Below, piece after piece: positions 16,418 to 24,378 of a stretch of 32,056 nt of DNA. The DNA is taken from NCBI GenBank assembly GCA_030536755.1, contig JAUNPJ010000048.1:1-32056 (forward strand), given 5' to 3'. The position numbers were made by a program, and so were the translations under genes. Below the pieces are notes generated by a model. That model saw only the letters and a program-made list of their open reading frames with translations, had not been told where the DNA came from and searched no databases. The DNA comes from Eubacteriales bacterium. Lineage in GTDB: Bacteria; Bacillota; Clostridia; Lachnospirales; Lachnospiraceae. Each line of letters starts with the position of its first letter. Position 1 is the first letter of the stretch.

Positions 16418-17292
16418 TGGCTAAGGTAAAAAAAGACAAAAAACAAGATATTTTTTCCATGGAAGTCTCCCCGAGAACGGGAGCTGTCATGACTGCGATT
16501 CTGGCAGTACTGGCCGTGGTTTTCATATTTCCGATTCTGTTGGTATTGATGAATTCCTTCAAAAATAAACTGTATATCAGTGATGCGCCATTTTCCCTTC
16601 CCTCCAGTGAAACTTTTGCGGGAATGAGCAACTATATCAACGGAATTTCCAAAACAGGACTGATTGCAGCTGCCGGAAGATCTCTGTTTATCACTGTATT
16701 TTCTGTAATTGTAATCGTCCTGTTAACCTCCATGACAGCATGGTGGATCACAAGAGTACGATGCAAATTCTCAAGTGCACTGTATTATCTCTTTGTATTT
16801 GCCATGATCGTACCGTTCCAGATGGTTATGTTTACCTTATCCAAGGTAACCGATATGCTGGGACTTGGAAATCCGGTAGGGATTATCTTTGTATACGTTG
16901 GATTTGGTGCGGGTCTGTCCGTGTTTATGTTCGCCGGATTTATCAAAGCGATTCCGATTTCTCTGGAAGAAGCGGCTTTGATCGATGGTTGTACACCAAT
17001 CCAGACATTCTTTAAAATTGTTGTTCCGGTACTTCGTCCGACTATGATTACCGTTGCAATCCTGAATGCGATGTGGATCTGGAATGACTACCTTCTGCCG
17101 ACACTGGTACTGGACAGCGAGACGCCTACCATTCCGATGGCAGTACAGTATTTAAGAGGTGGATACGGATCCATTGATATGGGTGCCATGATGGCAATGC
17201 TGGTACTGGCAATCCTGCCGATTATCGTGTTCTATCTGAGCTGCCAGAAGTACATTATCAAGGGTGTGGCAGCCGGTGCAGTAAAAGGATAA
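16417..17292 (+). CDS. ABC transporter permease, MalG/UgpE-like (CUT1)
   Basis: Second permease subunit, 291 aa. A Lys-rich cytoplasmic N-terminus is followed by a first helix (AVMTAILAVLAVVFIFPILLVLMNSF) and about five more. The EAA loop is LEEAALIDGCTPIQTFFKIVVPVLRP, and the C-terminus ends YIIKGVAAGAVKG, the hallmark end of MalG-type permeases. The start codon overlaps the stop of the preceding permease by one base (TAATG), so they are translationally coupled. It is the last gene of the operon; a strong terminator lies about 40 nt downstream. Confidence 0.95.
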   Translation: MAKVKKDKKQDIFSMEVSPRTGAVMTAILAVLAVVFIFPILLVLMNSFKNKLYISDAPFSLPSSETFAGMSNYINGISKTGLIAAAGRSLFITVFSVIVIVLLTSMTAWWITRVRCKFSSALYYLFVFAMIVPFQMVMFTLSKVTDMLGLGNPVGIIFVYVGFGAGLSVFMFAGFIKAIPISLEEAALIDGCTPIQTFFKIVVPVLRPTMITVAILNAMWIWNDYLLPTLVLDSETPTIPMAVQYLRGGYGSIDMGAMMAMLVLAILPIIVFYLSCQKYIIKGVAAGAVKG

Positions 17293-17332
17293 TCATAAAT
17301 TCTAACATATCATTCAACAGCTTATGCGAAAA

Positions 17333-17378
17333 GAGATTCTGCAATACAGAAATTATCTGTATTTTAGAATCTTTTTTT
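17333..17378 (+). terminator. Intrinsic terminator of the sugar transporter operon
   Basis: AGATTCT-gc-AATACAGA pairs with TCTGTATT-tt-AGAATCT (17334-17372) around AATTA, followed by seven T. Confidence 0.93.
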
Positions 17379-17440
17379 GTTGCAATATTTGGAAGAAATG
17401 ATGCAAATAAAAAAATTTATATAAAAATTTGCAGAAAGAA

Positions 17441-17470
17441 TTGTTCAAATATGGTGAGATGCGTTATGAT
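17441..17470 (+). promoter_or_regulatory. Putative promoter of the FUSC-HAD fusion gene
   Basis: TTGTTC (17441-17446) and TATGAT (17465-17470) with 18-bp spacing, about 50 bp before the gene and just downstream of the previous terminator. Confidence 0.55.
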
Positions 17471-17512
17471 AATACGGTTGCTTACTTTGGAAGAAAGAAT
17501 ACAGGAGGAGAA

Positions 17513-17608
17513 ATGATAAAAAATGAAAATACAACTGAAATTTCCAAGACCTGGACAAAGAATCATCCGGTCTGTCATAGCCGTGGCACTATGCTTTGTG
17601 GTGTATGA
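17513..17608 (+). CDS. Possible overlapping upstream ORF (31 aa) at the start of the FUSC-HAD gene
   Basis: The only strong ribosome-binding site here (AGGAGG, 17503-17508) is ideally spaced, five bases, for the ATG at 17513, which opens a 31-codon frame (MIKNENTTEISKTW...) ending at 17608. The main gene starts at 17523 in another frame, 14 nt from the same site. The short frame may compete with or tune translation of the main gene, or may be chance. No homology is recognised. Confidence 0.2.
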   Translation: MIKNENTTEISKTWTKNHPVCHSRGTMLCGV

Positions 17609-18797
17609 ACTCAGGGGAAGAAAGGGGATTCCATTCTATAGTGCACTCGCTGTGCTGCAATGCATGCAGCCTTATTATGAAAATACCAGGAAAATCGCCA
17701 AAAAGAGAGTGATCGGTACCTTTGTCGGGGCATTCTGGGGGCTGATTGTGATTATTCTTCAGGTTTATATCTTGCAGGGGCATTATGAGGAGACCATGGT
17801 CGGGTATCTATTGATTTCTTTTTTTACCGGCCTTGTGTTGTATAGCACCGTGGTGCTCGGATGTAAAGATACGGCGTATTTTTCGTGTGTGGTATTTCTG
17901 AGCATCGTGGTCATCCATATTACGGATCCATACCCAATTTTGTTTGCACTGGACAGAGTGCTGGATACTCTAATCGGTGTGGCGTTGGCGTTTGCGGTCA
18001 ATTCCGCACATTTTCCAAGAAAGAAAAATTGTGATACGCTGTTTGTATCGGGCATTGATGATACCATACTGGATAAAAAGGCCGTGCTTACACCTTACAG
18101 CAAGGTGGAACTGAATCGTCTGATCGACGACGGGATGAAATTTACGGTCTCCACGATAAGAACGCCGGCATCGGTGCTGGAGGCACTGGATGGTGTGCAC
18201 ATTCCGTGCCCGATCATTGCGATGGATGGCGCGGTTCTCTATGATACGAAGGAACATTTGTATCTGATGAAGTGTCAGATGTCTGCACAGGAAGTAAAAT
18301 GCGTGACAGATTTCCTCATACAGGAGAATGCACAGTTTTTTACCAATACGGTAGTAGACGATCTGCTGGTGATCTATTATGACAGCCTGAAAAATGAGGC
18401 AGCAAAAAAAGTATATGAGATAAGGCGAAAATCACCGTATCGAAACTATGTGCGTTCCGAGAAACAGATATTGGAACATGTTGTGTACCTGTTTCTGATC
18501 GATCAAAAGCCTGTGATTGATGCACTGTATGAAAAATTATTGCAGCAGAAGTGGAGTGATGCTTATCGGATAGTTCGAAAGGACTGTGTCAACCATCCGG
18601 GCTGTGCGCAGATCAAGATTTATCACAAAGATGCCACAAGAGAAAATATGCTTCAGAATCTGAAGGCGTTTCTGAATATTGAGAAAGTAGTCACCTTTGG
18701 AAGCATAGAGGGAAAATATGATGTGCTGATCAACGATTCGGATAAAGATAGCATGATGAAACAATTGAAAAAGATGTTTGAGCCCATTGGGCTCTAG
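17523..18797 (+). CDS. Fusion of FUSC/ArAE-like membrane domain with a degenerate HAD (Cof-type) domain
   Basis: A 424-aa protein in two parts. Residues about 1-165 look like the aromatic-acid-exporter/FUSC membrane module: RSVIAVALCFVVYEL, GIPFYSALAVLQCMQPYYENT, RVIGTFVGAFWGLIVIIL and DRVLDTLIGVALAFAVN, four to six helices. From about residue 172 a Cof-type HAD hydrolase fold starts (DTLFVSGIDDTILDKKAVLTPYS), but the DxDxT motif reads G177-I-D179-D-T181, so the nucleophilic Asp is missing. Motif II is FTVSTIRTPAS, and motif IV, normally GDxxND, is degraded to FGSIEGKYDVL. The HAD part is therefore probably not a phosphatase and may bind a ligand. The start at 17523 is the only ATG matching the membrane domain. 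It is monocistronic, with hairpins at its end. Function unknown. Confidence 0.8.
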   Translation: MKIQLKFPRPGQRIIRSVIAVALCFVVYELRGRKGIPFYSALAVLQCMQPYYENTRKIAKKRVIGTFVGAFWGLIVIILQVYILQGHYEETMVGYLLISFFTGLVLYSTVVLGCKDTAYFSCVVFLSIVVIHITDPYPILFALDRVLDTLIGVALAFAVNSAHFPRKKNCDTLFVSGIDDTILDKKAVLTPYSKVELNRLIDDGMKFTVSTIRTPASVLEALDGVHIPCPIIAMDGAVLYDTKEHLYLMKCQMSAQEVKCVTDFLIQENAQFFTNTVVDDLLVIYYDSLKNEAAKKVYEIRRKSPYRNYVRSEKQILEHVVYLFLIDQKPVIDALYEKLLQQKWSDAYRIVRKDCVNHPGCAQIKIYHKDATRENMLQNLKAFLNIEKVVTFGSIEGKYDVLINDSDKDSMMKQLKKMFEPIGL

Positions 18798-18840
18798 AGT
18801 AAAGGGGCATGTCCTTTTGGGACAACCCCTTGCCTGTTTT
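18780..18840 (+). terminator. Tandem hairpins ending the FUSC-HAD gene
   Basis: GAGCCC-ATT-GGGCTC (18780-18794) sits in the last codons. A second hairpin AAGGGG/CCCCTT with inner GTCC/GGAC (18802-18831) is followed by GCCTGTTTT. Together they probably terminate this gene, facing the convergent citC remnant. Confidence 0.6.
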
Positions 18841-18847
18841 ATATGCC

Positions 18848-19748
18848 TTAATAATGAATCACATTTGCTTCTTTTTGAATTCTCTCGATGACAGGTGTAG
18901 CTTCCGGGCTCTGGAAGTAGTGAAGCGTGGTTTCCGGGAGCATAGAACTTAGTGAATGCATATCCCCCTGCTGCAGCATGCTGCGGACGGTGGAGGTACT
19001 GATTGGCTTTCTATTCGTTTCCTTTCGGGGGATGATGAAGCAGTCAATTCCCGCGGCAGGGAGTTCCTGTGCCATAATCCGATTGTAAATTCCCGTCACC
19101 TGGCTGGTCGGTTCCTCACCTACATAACGGCTGGTGATGGATAACGCTTCTGCGATTTTGCAAAAAATGGTCAGATCCAGCTTGGCGTGGCTTTTGATGA
19201 CAGTTTCTTCATCCTTCAAAAAATAGCTTGGAAAGGTAGCGTTGCTGATGATGTACGGACCGCTGTCATGGCAGATAACGTTCGGAAGGTGCGCGGTGCC
19301 TTCCAGTACCAGTTGTTTGCGAACAGAAAACGGAATCAGGCTGGCATCCTCACTGACGATAAAAAGGTGCAGCGTATCGCATTCGGAGGCTGCTTTTTCT
19401 ACGAGATACTGATGTCCGAGCGTGAATGGGTTAGCGTTCATGACAAGAGCTGCTGATTTTCCCGGTTGTTTTGTCTTGGAAAGCTTTGACAGATAATCTG
19501 CAAAGCCTGTTTTTCTGTTTTCCATGAATACAAGTGTATCATCTACCCGGGCAATCTCGTAGAAGCCAAGATCTCCAAAGAATTTGGCAGAGTTTACTTT
19601 CGTATACAGGAAAAGGTGAAGATTGCCGCGTCGATATTGTACATCAATCAGATGCGTAATAATTTCGTTCAAAAGACCTTCTCCCTGATGGCTGCCGTCG
19701 ACGGTAGGAATCAGTGCGATAAACCTGGGAAATTGTGTAATCAGACAT
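18848..19748 (-). pseudogene. citC: [Citrate (pro-3S)-lyase] ligase CitC, N-terminally deleted and frameshifted
   Basis: CitC acetylates the thiol of the citrate lyase prosthetic group. The C-terminal nucleotidylyltransferase domain is intact to the eye: ALVMNANPFTLGHQYLVEKA, FIVSEDASLIPFSVRK, ISNATFPSYFLKDE, ISTSTVRSMLQ and TLHYFQ. The N-terminal GNAT-like part is damaged. A start MSDYTISQVY (ATG at 19748, six nt after the citG stop) reads into nonsense, while the frame with IPTVDGSHQGEGLLNEI begins at about 19717 in another phase. Compared with E. coli CitC about 50-60 residues are missing between the two, which indicates an internal deletion with frame change. The open frame could still make a fragment from an internal start, but the locus looks decayed. 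Confidence 0.8.
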
Positions 19749-19751
19749 AAT

Positions 19752-20986
19752 TTATACCTCGTTTTCAAAAAAATATAATAAGTAAGTAATTGCAAGCAGG
19801 TCGGCACTTCCGCCTGGGGAGAGATTTTTTTCGATAAATTCTCGATCAAGTTCCTCCAGTGTCTGTCGGTCAGGGTAAGGTGTTTTTGCGAGCAATTCTT
19901 TTAACTGTTCTACTGTTTTTTGCTGTGTTGCAAGATTACTTCTTGCGATTAAGTTCGTGTCTGTGGCAGAAACCATCAGAGACAGAAGCGCAGTACAGCC
20001 GGCGTCGTTTAAGCTGAGACCACGTGCCAGTCCCTCTTTTAAAACCGGTAATCCTGCGTCACGCACAGCCGGCAGTCCGTCTTCCATTCAGCAGGACTTT
20101 GTCTGGAATCTTCCACTGTTCTTCGGGAAGTCTTCCAAGAGCCGCACAGAGGATGCCCACCGAAAAGATAGCGCCTTTATGGGTATTGACTCCGCCGGTG
20201 GCGGAAAACATATCGGCCTCGGCTTTTTTGCCTGCGCTGCGCAGGCGTAAGAAAGTTTCTGGAGCTGGTAATTTGGCAGTAGCCATTCCGATTCTGGTGC
20301 ATGTTTCAAAATAAGGCCACAGGGCACTGGCGCTGCTTATAAAGGTAAAAACATCCATATCCTGATGGCTTCCACTGTTTGAGCGGTCTACAAGCCCCGG
20401 TTTTGGTGTTGTGCAGACTTCATACAGAAGTGCCCGGCAGGCGAGAGAAGCCGCTTTTTTGGCCTGAAAGCCTTCCATTGCCTTTGTCAGAATCTGCAGT
20501 GTCCGTTCCTGCAGTTGTTCGACCGTGTGTGTGTGGCTTCTGGCACATTCTTTTGCAGGTCCGCCGCAGATCAGACAGCGACGCGGTGAAAGTCCAAGTT
20601 CTGCGCGGTCTACTTTTTCTCCATTTGGACGGAGCACATCCATGTCGAATAACCGTCCCAGTTCCGATTCATCTTCCAGATCGGAGGTGAGTTTCTTTAT
20701 GATCAGCGGATCGCTTTGAATCACATAATAAGCTTCATTTCCCGTTGCTTCGTTAATCTCTTCATAAATAAAGACAATCCATGTGTGCAATCTGAAGCTG
20801 TTCTTTGAGATACCGGTTTCCAAGCTCGAAGCCTTTTCGAATTAGCGTACTGTTCTTGATGGGGCCGGCGATATTCATGGTAAAGCAAATCATGGGGGAT
20901 TGATAGGTTGTCAGCAGTTTCTGTTGGTGAAAAGCGCGTCGTTCTCTTGCATCAAGCATATCGATTAAGGTTACTTGTTGTTCCAT
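19752..20986 (-). pseudogene. citXG: CitXG fusion (citrate lyase prosthetic-group synthesis and transfer), two frameshifts
   Basis: CitG makes triphosphoribosyl-dephospho-CoA and CitX attaches it to the citrate lyase acyl carrier subunit CitD; fused CitXG is known in other bacteria. Three consecutive frames together give one protein. 20986 to about 20770: CitX N-terminus with SPMICFTMNIAGPIKNSTLIRKGFELG. About 20765 to 20090: the rest of CitX (GRLFDMDVLRPNG, GLSPRRCLICGGPAKECARSHTH) and CitG (TTPKPGLVDRSNSGSHQDMD, GVNTHKGAIFSVGIL). 20087 to 19752: CitG end (LNDAGCTALLSLM, LSPGGSADLLAITYLL). The first break fits a duplicated TTTA (plus-strand TAAATAAA, 20765-20772), the second an extra A near 20088-20092. 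Both are inactivating unless they are assembly errors. citDEF are not in the window. Confidence 0.85.
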
Positions 20987-21032
20987 TGTTTGTTCCCTTT
21001 CCTGTTCTTATATATGGATATGATTTATAAGA

Positions 21033-21058
21033 GGGAACTGTTCAGGAGAACAGTTCCC
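21033..21058 (-). terminator. Hairpin overlapping the stop of the propeller-like gene
   Basis: GGGAACTGTTC / GAACAGTTCCC is a perfect 11-bp stem around a 4-base loop and includes the stop codon of the minus-strand gene. The sequence after it on the minus strand is only moderately T-rich (CTCTTATAAAT), so it is a probable but not classical terminator. Confidence 0.55.
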
Positions 21059-22340
21059 ATTTCTTTTTCGGAATTCGATGCGGAGACAGAAATTCAATTT
21101 CATCTTCAATCCATGGAAGATTTGACAGCTTTCTCCACCGCACTGTTTTTTGGGCCTCTTTTTTCATGCGAATTTCCTGTTTGCGTGCTTCATACTGCTC
21201 CTGGAGTTCCTCATCGACGAGACGGCGGAGCTCACTGATGTTCATGGTCAGGATCCGATCTACCGATATCGTGGGAAGATCCCGGTAGGCATAGGCTGCA
21301 GACTCAAAGATCATATAAATCTGATCATCATAGATATAGATTTGTTCCAGCATGCGGGGAAGTTTAAATGACAGCATGGCGGCATCTTTGCGGTATTCGT
21401 TGCTGTTGTTGATGGAATCATCAAATAAAACAAGCTGTGAGGGAAGAATGCCGAGCGACTGAGACATAAAAAGCTTATCGTAGTAAAATGCCATTCCCTG
21501 AGACTGCTTTGGAATGGTGGCAGAGGTTACGGCAAGTCCAGATTCTATTTCCATGCCATTCAGTTGAAAAATTGTGTTTTGCATGTTGCCGCCCGGTTCG
21601 ATTGCATATTTTTTCAAAACTCCATTCTGGGAGGAATGAAAATATCCAATGTACAGGTGGTCGTTTTTGTAAGTCATAAAAGAACTTCGGCGCATTTCCA
21701 GTACATAATTCTGAAACACATAGGAGATTGGCTTTTTTTCTCTTCGCAGGGAATATTCCTTGATACTGCTGAGGGAAATAGCATTTGCCTGGGCCAGGCC
21801 GCTGCCGCTTCCGCACACCCAGAGATTATCTCTGTCCTCGTCGTAAGCAAGACTTCCTACGTGTGGTTTGCCGGGAAGGACGATTTCTTTGATAAAACGG
21901 TGGGTCTCCCGATTGATCACATAGATAACGGAATTGTGCTGTTTGGTATGGCAGTAGGCACTGACAAAAATATATTCATCAGAGACAGCGATGCCCTGGG
22001 GTGTCATACTGGTGCAGATGGAAGTGTCTTTGGCTGTGTTGTATTCCAGAGTCTCTGTCGAGTGGAGTCCTGGAATGACATAGGTACCTCCTTTGGCATC
22101 TACAGGTGCTTCCAGAGAAGCAGTATATAATTTGGGATAATGGCGAAGCTCCTGTCGGAATGCTTCCATGGAGTACAAAGGTCTGGTGCTGGTGGAAGTT
22201 GCATTTGTTGGAACTTCTACGATTCCTCTGTATTCAAATTCATAATAAATATAGCCAACAATCAGCAAAGAAACCGTCAGAATGAGAAAAAGACATCGTG
22301 TTCGTCTGGCCTGGCTGCGCTCTTTTGAGTTTTCGTACAT
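21042..22340 (-). CDS. Membrane-anchored, extracytoplasmic beta-propeller-like protein of unknown function
   Basis: A 432-aa protein with a basic, charged N-terminus, one transmembrane segment (about residues 16-34, LFLILTVSLLIVGYIYYEF) and a large outer domain. The outer domain has repeated strand-rich blocks of the kind seen in YncE/NHL-type propellers: MTPQGIAVSDEYIFVSAYC, NSVIYVINRETHRFIKEIVLPGKPHVGSLAYDEDRDNLWVCG, QSQGMAFYYDKLFMSQSLG and LEQIYIYDDQIYMIFESAAYAY. A charged helical stretch (about 365-400, LRRLVDEELQEQYEARKQEIRMKKEAQ) and a basic tail follow. AGGAG lies seven bases before the ATG. Neighbours (decayed cit genes, divergent rqcH) give no clue to its role. I do not recognise a named family; the propeller is inferred from the strand pattern. 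Confidence 0.7.
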   Translation of the reverse strand: MYENSKERSQARRTRCLFLILTVSLLIVGYIYYEFEYRGIVEVPTNATSTSTRPLYSMEAFRQELRHYPKLYTASLEAPVDAKGGTYVIPGLHSTETLEYNTAKDTSICTSMTPQGIAVSDEYIFVSAYCHTKQHNSVIYVINRETHRFIKEIVLPGKPHVGSLAYDEDRDNLWVCGSGSGLAQANAISLSSIKEYSLRREKKPISYVFQNYVLEMRRSSFMTYKNDHLYIGYFHSSQNGVLKKYAIEPGGNMQNTIFQLNGMEIESGLAVTSATIPKQSQGMAFYYDKLFMSQSLGILPSQLVLFDDSINNSNEYRKDAAMLSFKLPRMLEQIYIYDDQIYMIFESAAYAYRDLPTISVDRILTMNISELRRLVDEELQEQYEARKQEIRMKKEAQKTVRWRKLSNLPWIEDEIEFLSPHRIPKKKWELFS

Positions 22341-22448
22341 GATGTGGCTCCTGTTGGTTTGGTATAGTAAAAGTTGTATTTATTGTACCATATTTTTAAA
22401 CAAATGATGAGAAAAGAAACAAAAAAATCAGAGATAATTTCGGAAGAA

Positions 22449-22477
22449 TTGCTTTTTGGGGACAATGCTGTTATGAT
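22449..22477 (+). promoter_or_regulatory. Putative promoter of rqcH
   Basis: TTGCTT (22449-22454) and TATGAT (22472-22477) with 17-bp spacing; predicted start about 30 nt before the rqcH ATG. Confidence 0.6.
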
Positions 22478-22515
22478 AAGTTGGATATTATTTTAAAGAA
22501 ATGCAGGAGAAGATT

Positions 22516-24264
22516 ATGGCATTAGATGGGATTACCATTGCAAATATGGTAAAAGAATTAAACGATGAGCTGGAAGGAGGCAGAATGAATAAGATTGCCC
22601 AGCCAGAGCCGGATGAGCTGATGCTTACGGTAAAGGGAAAAAATGGGCAGCGAAGACTTCTGATCTCTGCGAGTGCATCCCTTCCGCTTATTTATTTTAC
22701 AGACAAGAATAAGCCGAGTCCGATGACAGCACCGAATTTCTGTATGCTGCTTCGAAAACACATCGGAAGCGCCAGAATTCTGAAGATCAGCCAGCCGGGT
22801 CTGGAGCGTGTCATTTATATGGATTTTGAACATTTGAATGAGATGGGAGATCTGTGTCAAAAACGTCTCGTGGTAGAATTGATGGGAAAATACAGCAATA
22901 TTATTTTCTGTGATGACAATGGCAATATTCTGGACAGTATTAAGCATATATCGGCAAACACAAGCTCTGTGCGTGAGGTACTTCCGGGAAGAACTTATTT
23001 TATACCGGAAACGCAGGAAAAGGAAGATCCTTTTTTGACGACCGAAGAGAGTTTTATGGAACGTGTATGCAGGAAACCACTTCCGGCATCAAAAGCAATC
23101 TACACGTCTTTGACAGGAATCAGTCCTGTCATGGCGCAGGAAATCTGTTATCGTGCATCCATCGACGGAAGTATGCCGATGGACGCATTGGGAGAGACGG
23201 AACGCATTCATCTGGCACACACCTTTCTTCGGATGATCGAAGATGTCAGGGATGGAGCATTTGAACCGAATATCGTATACCGCGATGGTGAGCCGGTGGA
23301 ATTTGCTGCTTTTCTGCTGCAACAGTACTCCTTCGGCCACAGCAGTCAGACATTTGAAAGTATGTCGCAAGTACTGGAACAGTACTATGCACAGAAAAAT
23401 ATCATCACGCGCATCCGCCAGAAATCAGCGGATCTTCGCCATGTGGTGCAGACGGCTCTTGAGAGGAACCGTAAAAAATACGCAATTCAGCAGAAGCAGA
23501 TGAAAGACACGCAGAAAAAAGATAAATTTAAAGTATATGGTGAACTGATCAACACGTATGGATATGGTCTTGAGCCGGGATGCAAGTCATTTCAGGCGCT
23601 GAATTATTATACCAACGAGGAGATTACGATCCCTCTGGATGAGATGCTCACTCCGGCAGAAAATGCCAAGAAATATTTTGATAAATACAACAAACTGAAG
23701 AGAACACAGGAAGCGCTGACTACACAGCTTGAGGAGACAAAAAGCGATATTGAGCATCTGGAATCTATCAGCACAGCGCTTGATATTGCTCTGAGTGAGT
23801 CAGACTTGTCCCAGATTAAAGAAGAACTGACGGAATATGGATATATTAAGAGAAAATACGTTGGCAAAAAGAAAGGTCCACAGTCAAAATCGAAGCCGTT
23901 TCATTATATTTCTTCTGATGGATATCATATGTATGTCGGAAAGAACAATTTTCAGAATGAGGAGTTGACTTTTAAATTTGCCACGGGCAATGACTGGTGG
24001 TTTCATGCCAAAAAGATGCCAGGCTCTCATGTAATCGTGAAGGCCAATAACGAGGAACTTCCGGATCGGACTTTCGAGGAGGCGGGACGTCTGGCAGCCT
24101 ATTATTCCAGCGGAAGAACGGCTCCAAAGGTGGAAATCGACTATATACAGAAGAAACATGTGAAGAAAACACCGGGAGGGAAACCGGGATTCGTGATTTA
24201 TCACACGAATTATTCCATGAATATTGAGCCGGATATTCGGGGAATTCAGGAAATCCAGTCATAG
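22516..24264 (+). CDS. rqcH: Rqc2/RqcH homologue (NFACT family, formerly fibronectin-binding protein FbpA)
   Basis: Ribosome-associated quality control factor of 582 aa. Homologues bind stalled 50S-peptidyl-tRNA complexes and add C-terminal alanine tails that mark the nascent chain for degradation; older annotations call the family fibronectin-binding. The start MALDGITIANMVKELNDELEGGRMNKI is the NFACT-N signature. A long helical coiled-coil part spans about residues 300-430, and the NFACT-R domain has FHYISSDGYHMYVGKNN and GNDWWFHAKKMPGSHVIVKA (about 493-512), then PGFVIYHTNYSMNIEPD. The ATG at 22516 is preferred over 22501 because AGGAG (22504-22508) is correctly spaced to it. It stands alone between its own promoter and the yicC promoter. 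Confidence 0.93.
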   Translation: MALDGITIANMVKELNDELEGGRMNKIAQPEPDELMLTVKGKNGQRRLLISASASLPLIYFTDKNKPSPMTAPNFCMLLRKHIGSARILKISQPGLERVIYMDFEHLNEMGDLCQKRLVVELMGKYSNIIFCDDNGNILDSIKHISANTSSVREVLPGRTYFIPETQEKEDPFLTTEESFMERVCRKPLPASKAIYTSLTGISPVMAQEICYRASIDGSMPMDALGETERIHLAHTFLRMIEDVRDGAFEPNIVYRDGEPVEFAAFLLQQYSFGHSSQTFESMSQVLEQYYAQKNIITRIRQKSADLRHVVQTALERNRKKYAIQQKQMKDTQKKDKFKVYGELINTYGYGLEPGCKSFQALNYYTNEEITIPLDEMLTPAENAKKYFDKYNKLKRTQEALTTQLEETKSDIEHLESISTALDIALSESDLSQIKEELTEYGYIKRKYVGKKKGPQSKSKPFHYISSDGYHMYVGKNNFQNEELTFKFATGNDWWFHAKKMPGSHVIVKANNEELPDRTFEEAGRLAAYYSSGRTAPKVEIDYIQKKHVKKTPGGKPGFVIYHTNYSMNIEPDIRGIQEIQS

Positions 24265-24297
24265 AAGAAGGGCACAGGGACAGATTTGAAAAAGAAA

Positions 24298-24353
24298 TTG
24301 ACTGTACTACCGGAATGAATTATAATATCTTTATATGCCTATGCTCAGGCATA
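24298..24353 (+). promoter_or_regulatory. Promoter and leader hairpin of the yicC-pncC operon
   Basis: TTGACT (24298-24303) and TATAAT (24321-24326) are spaced by 17 bp. The transcript would begin near 24333 and at once form TATGCCT-ATGCTC-AGGCATA (24334-24353), a perfect 7-bp stem. A 5'-terminal hairpin like this may stabilise the mRNA. Confidence 0.75.
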
Positions 24354-24378
24354 AATGAAGAAAAAAGAGTGAGAAAAC

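Noticed and set aside
15575-17292. Missing ATPase of the transporter as a sign of deletion
   Set aside because: CUT1 systems of Firmicutes commonly use a shared ATPase encoded elsewhere; the operon is closed by a terminator with no remnant.
20059-20823. Three separate small citX/citG genes
   Set aside because: The frames continue one another within the same domains (CitX start, CitX end plus CitG start, CitG end), so a broken fusion gene explains them better.
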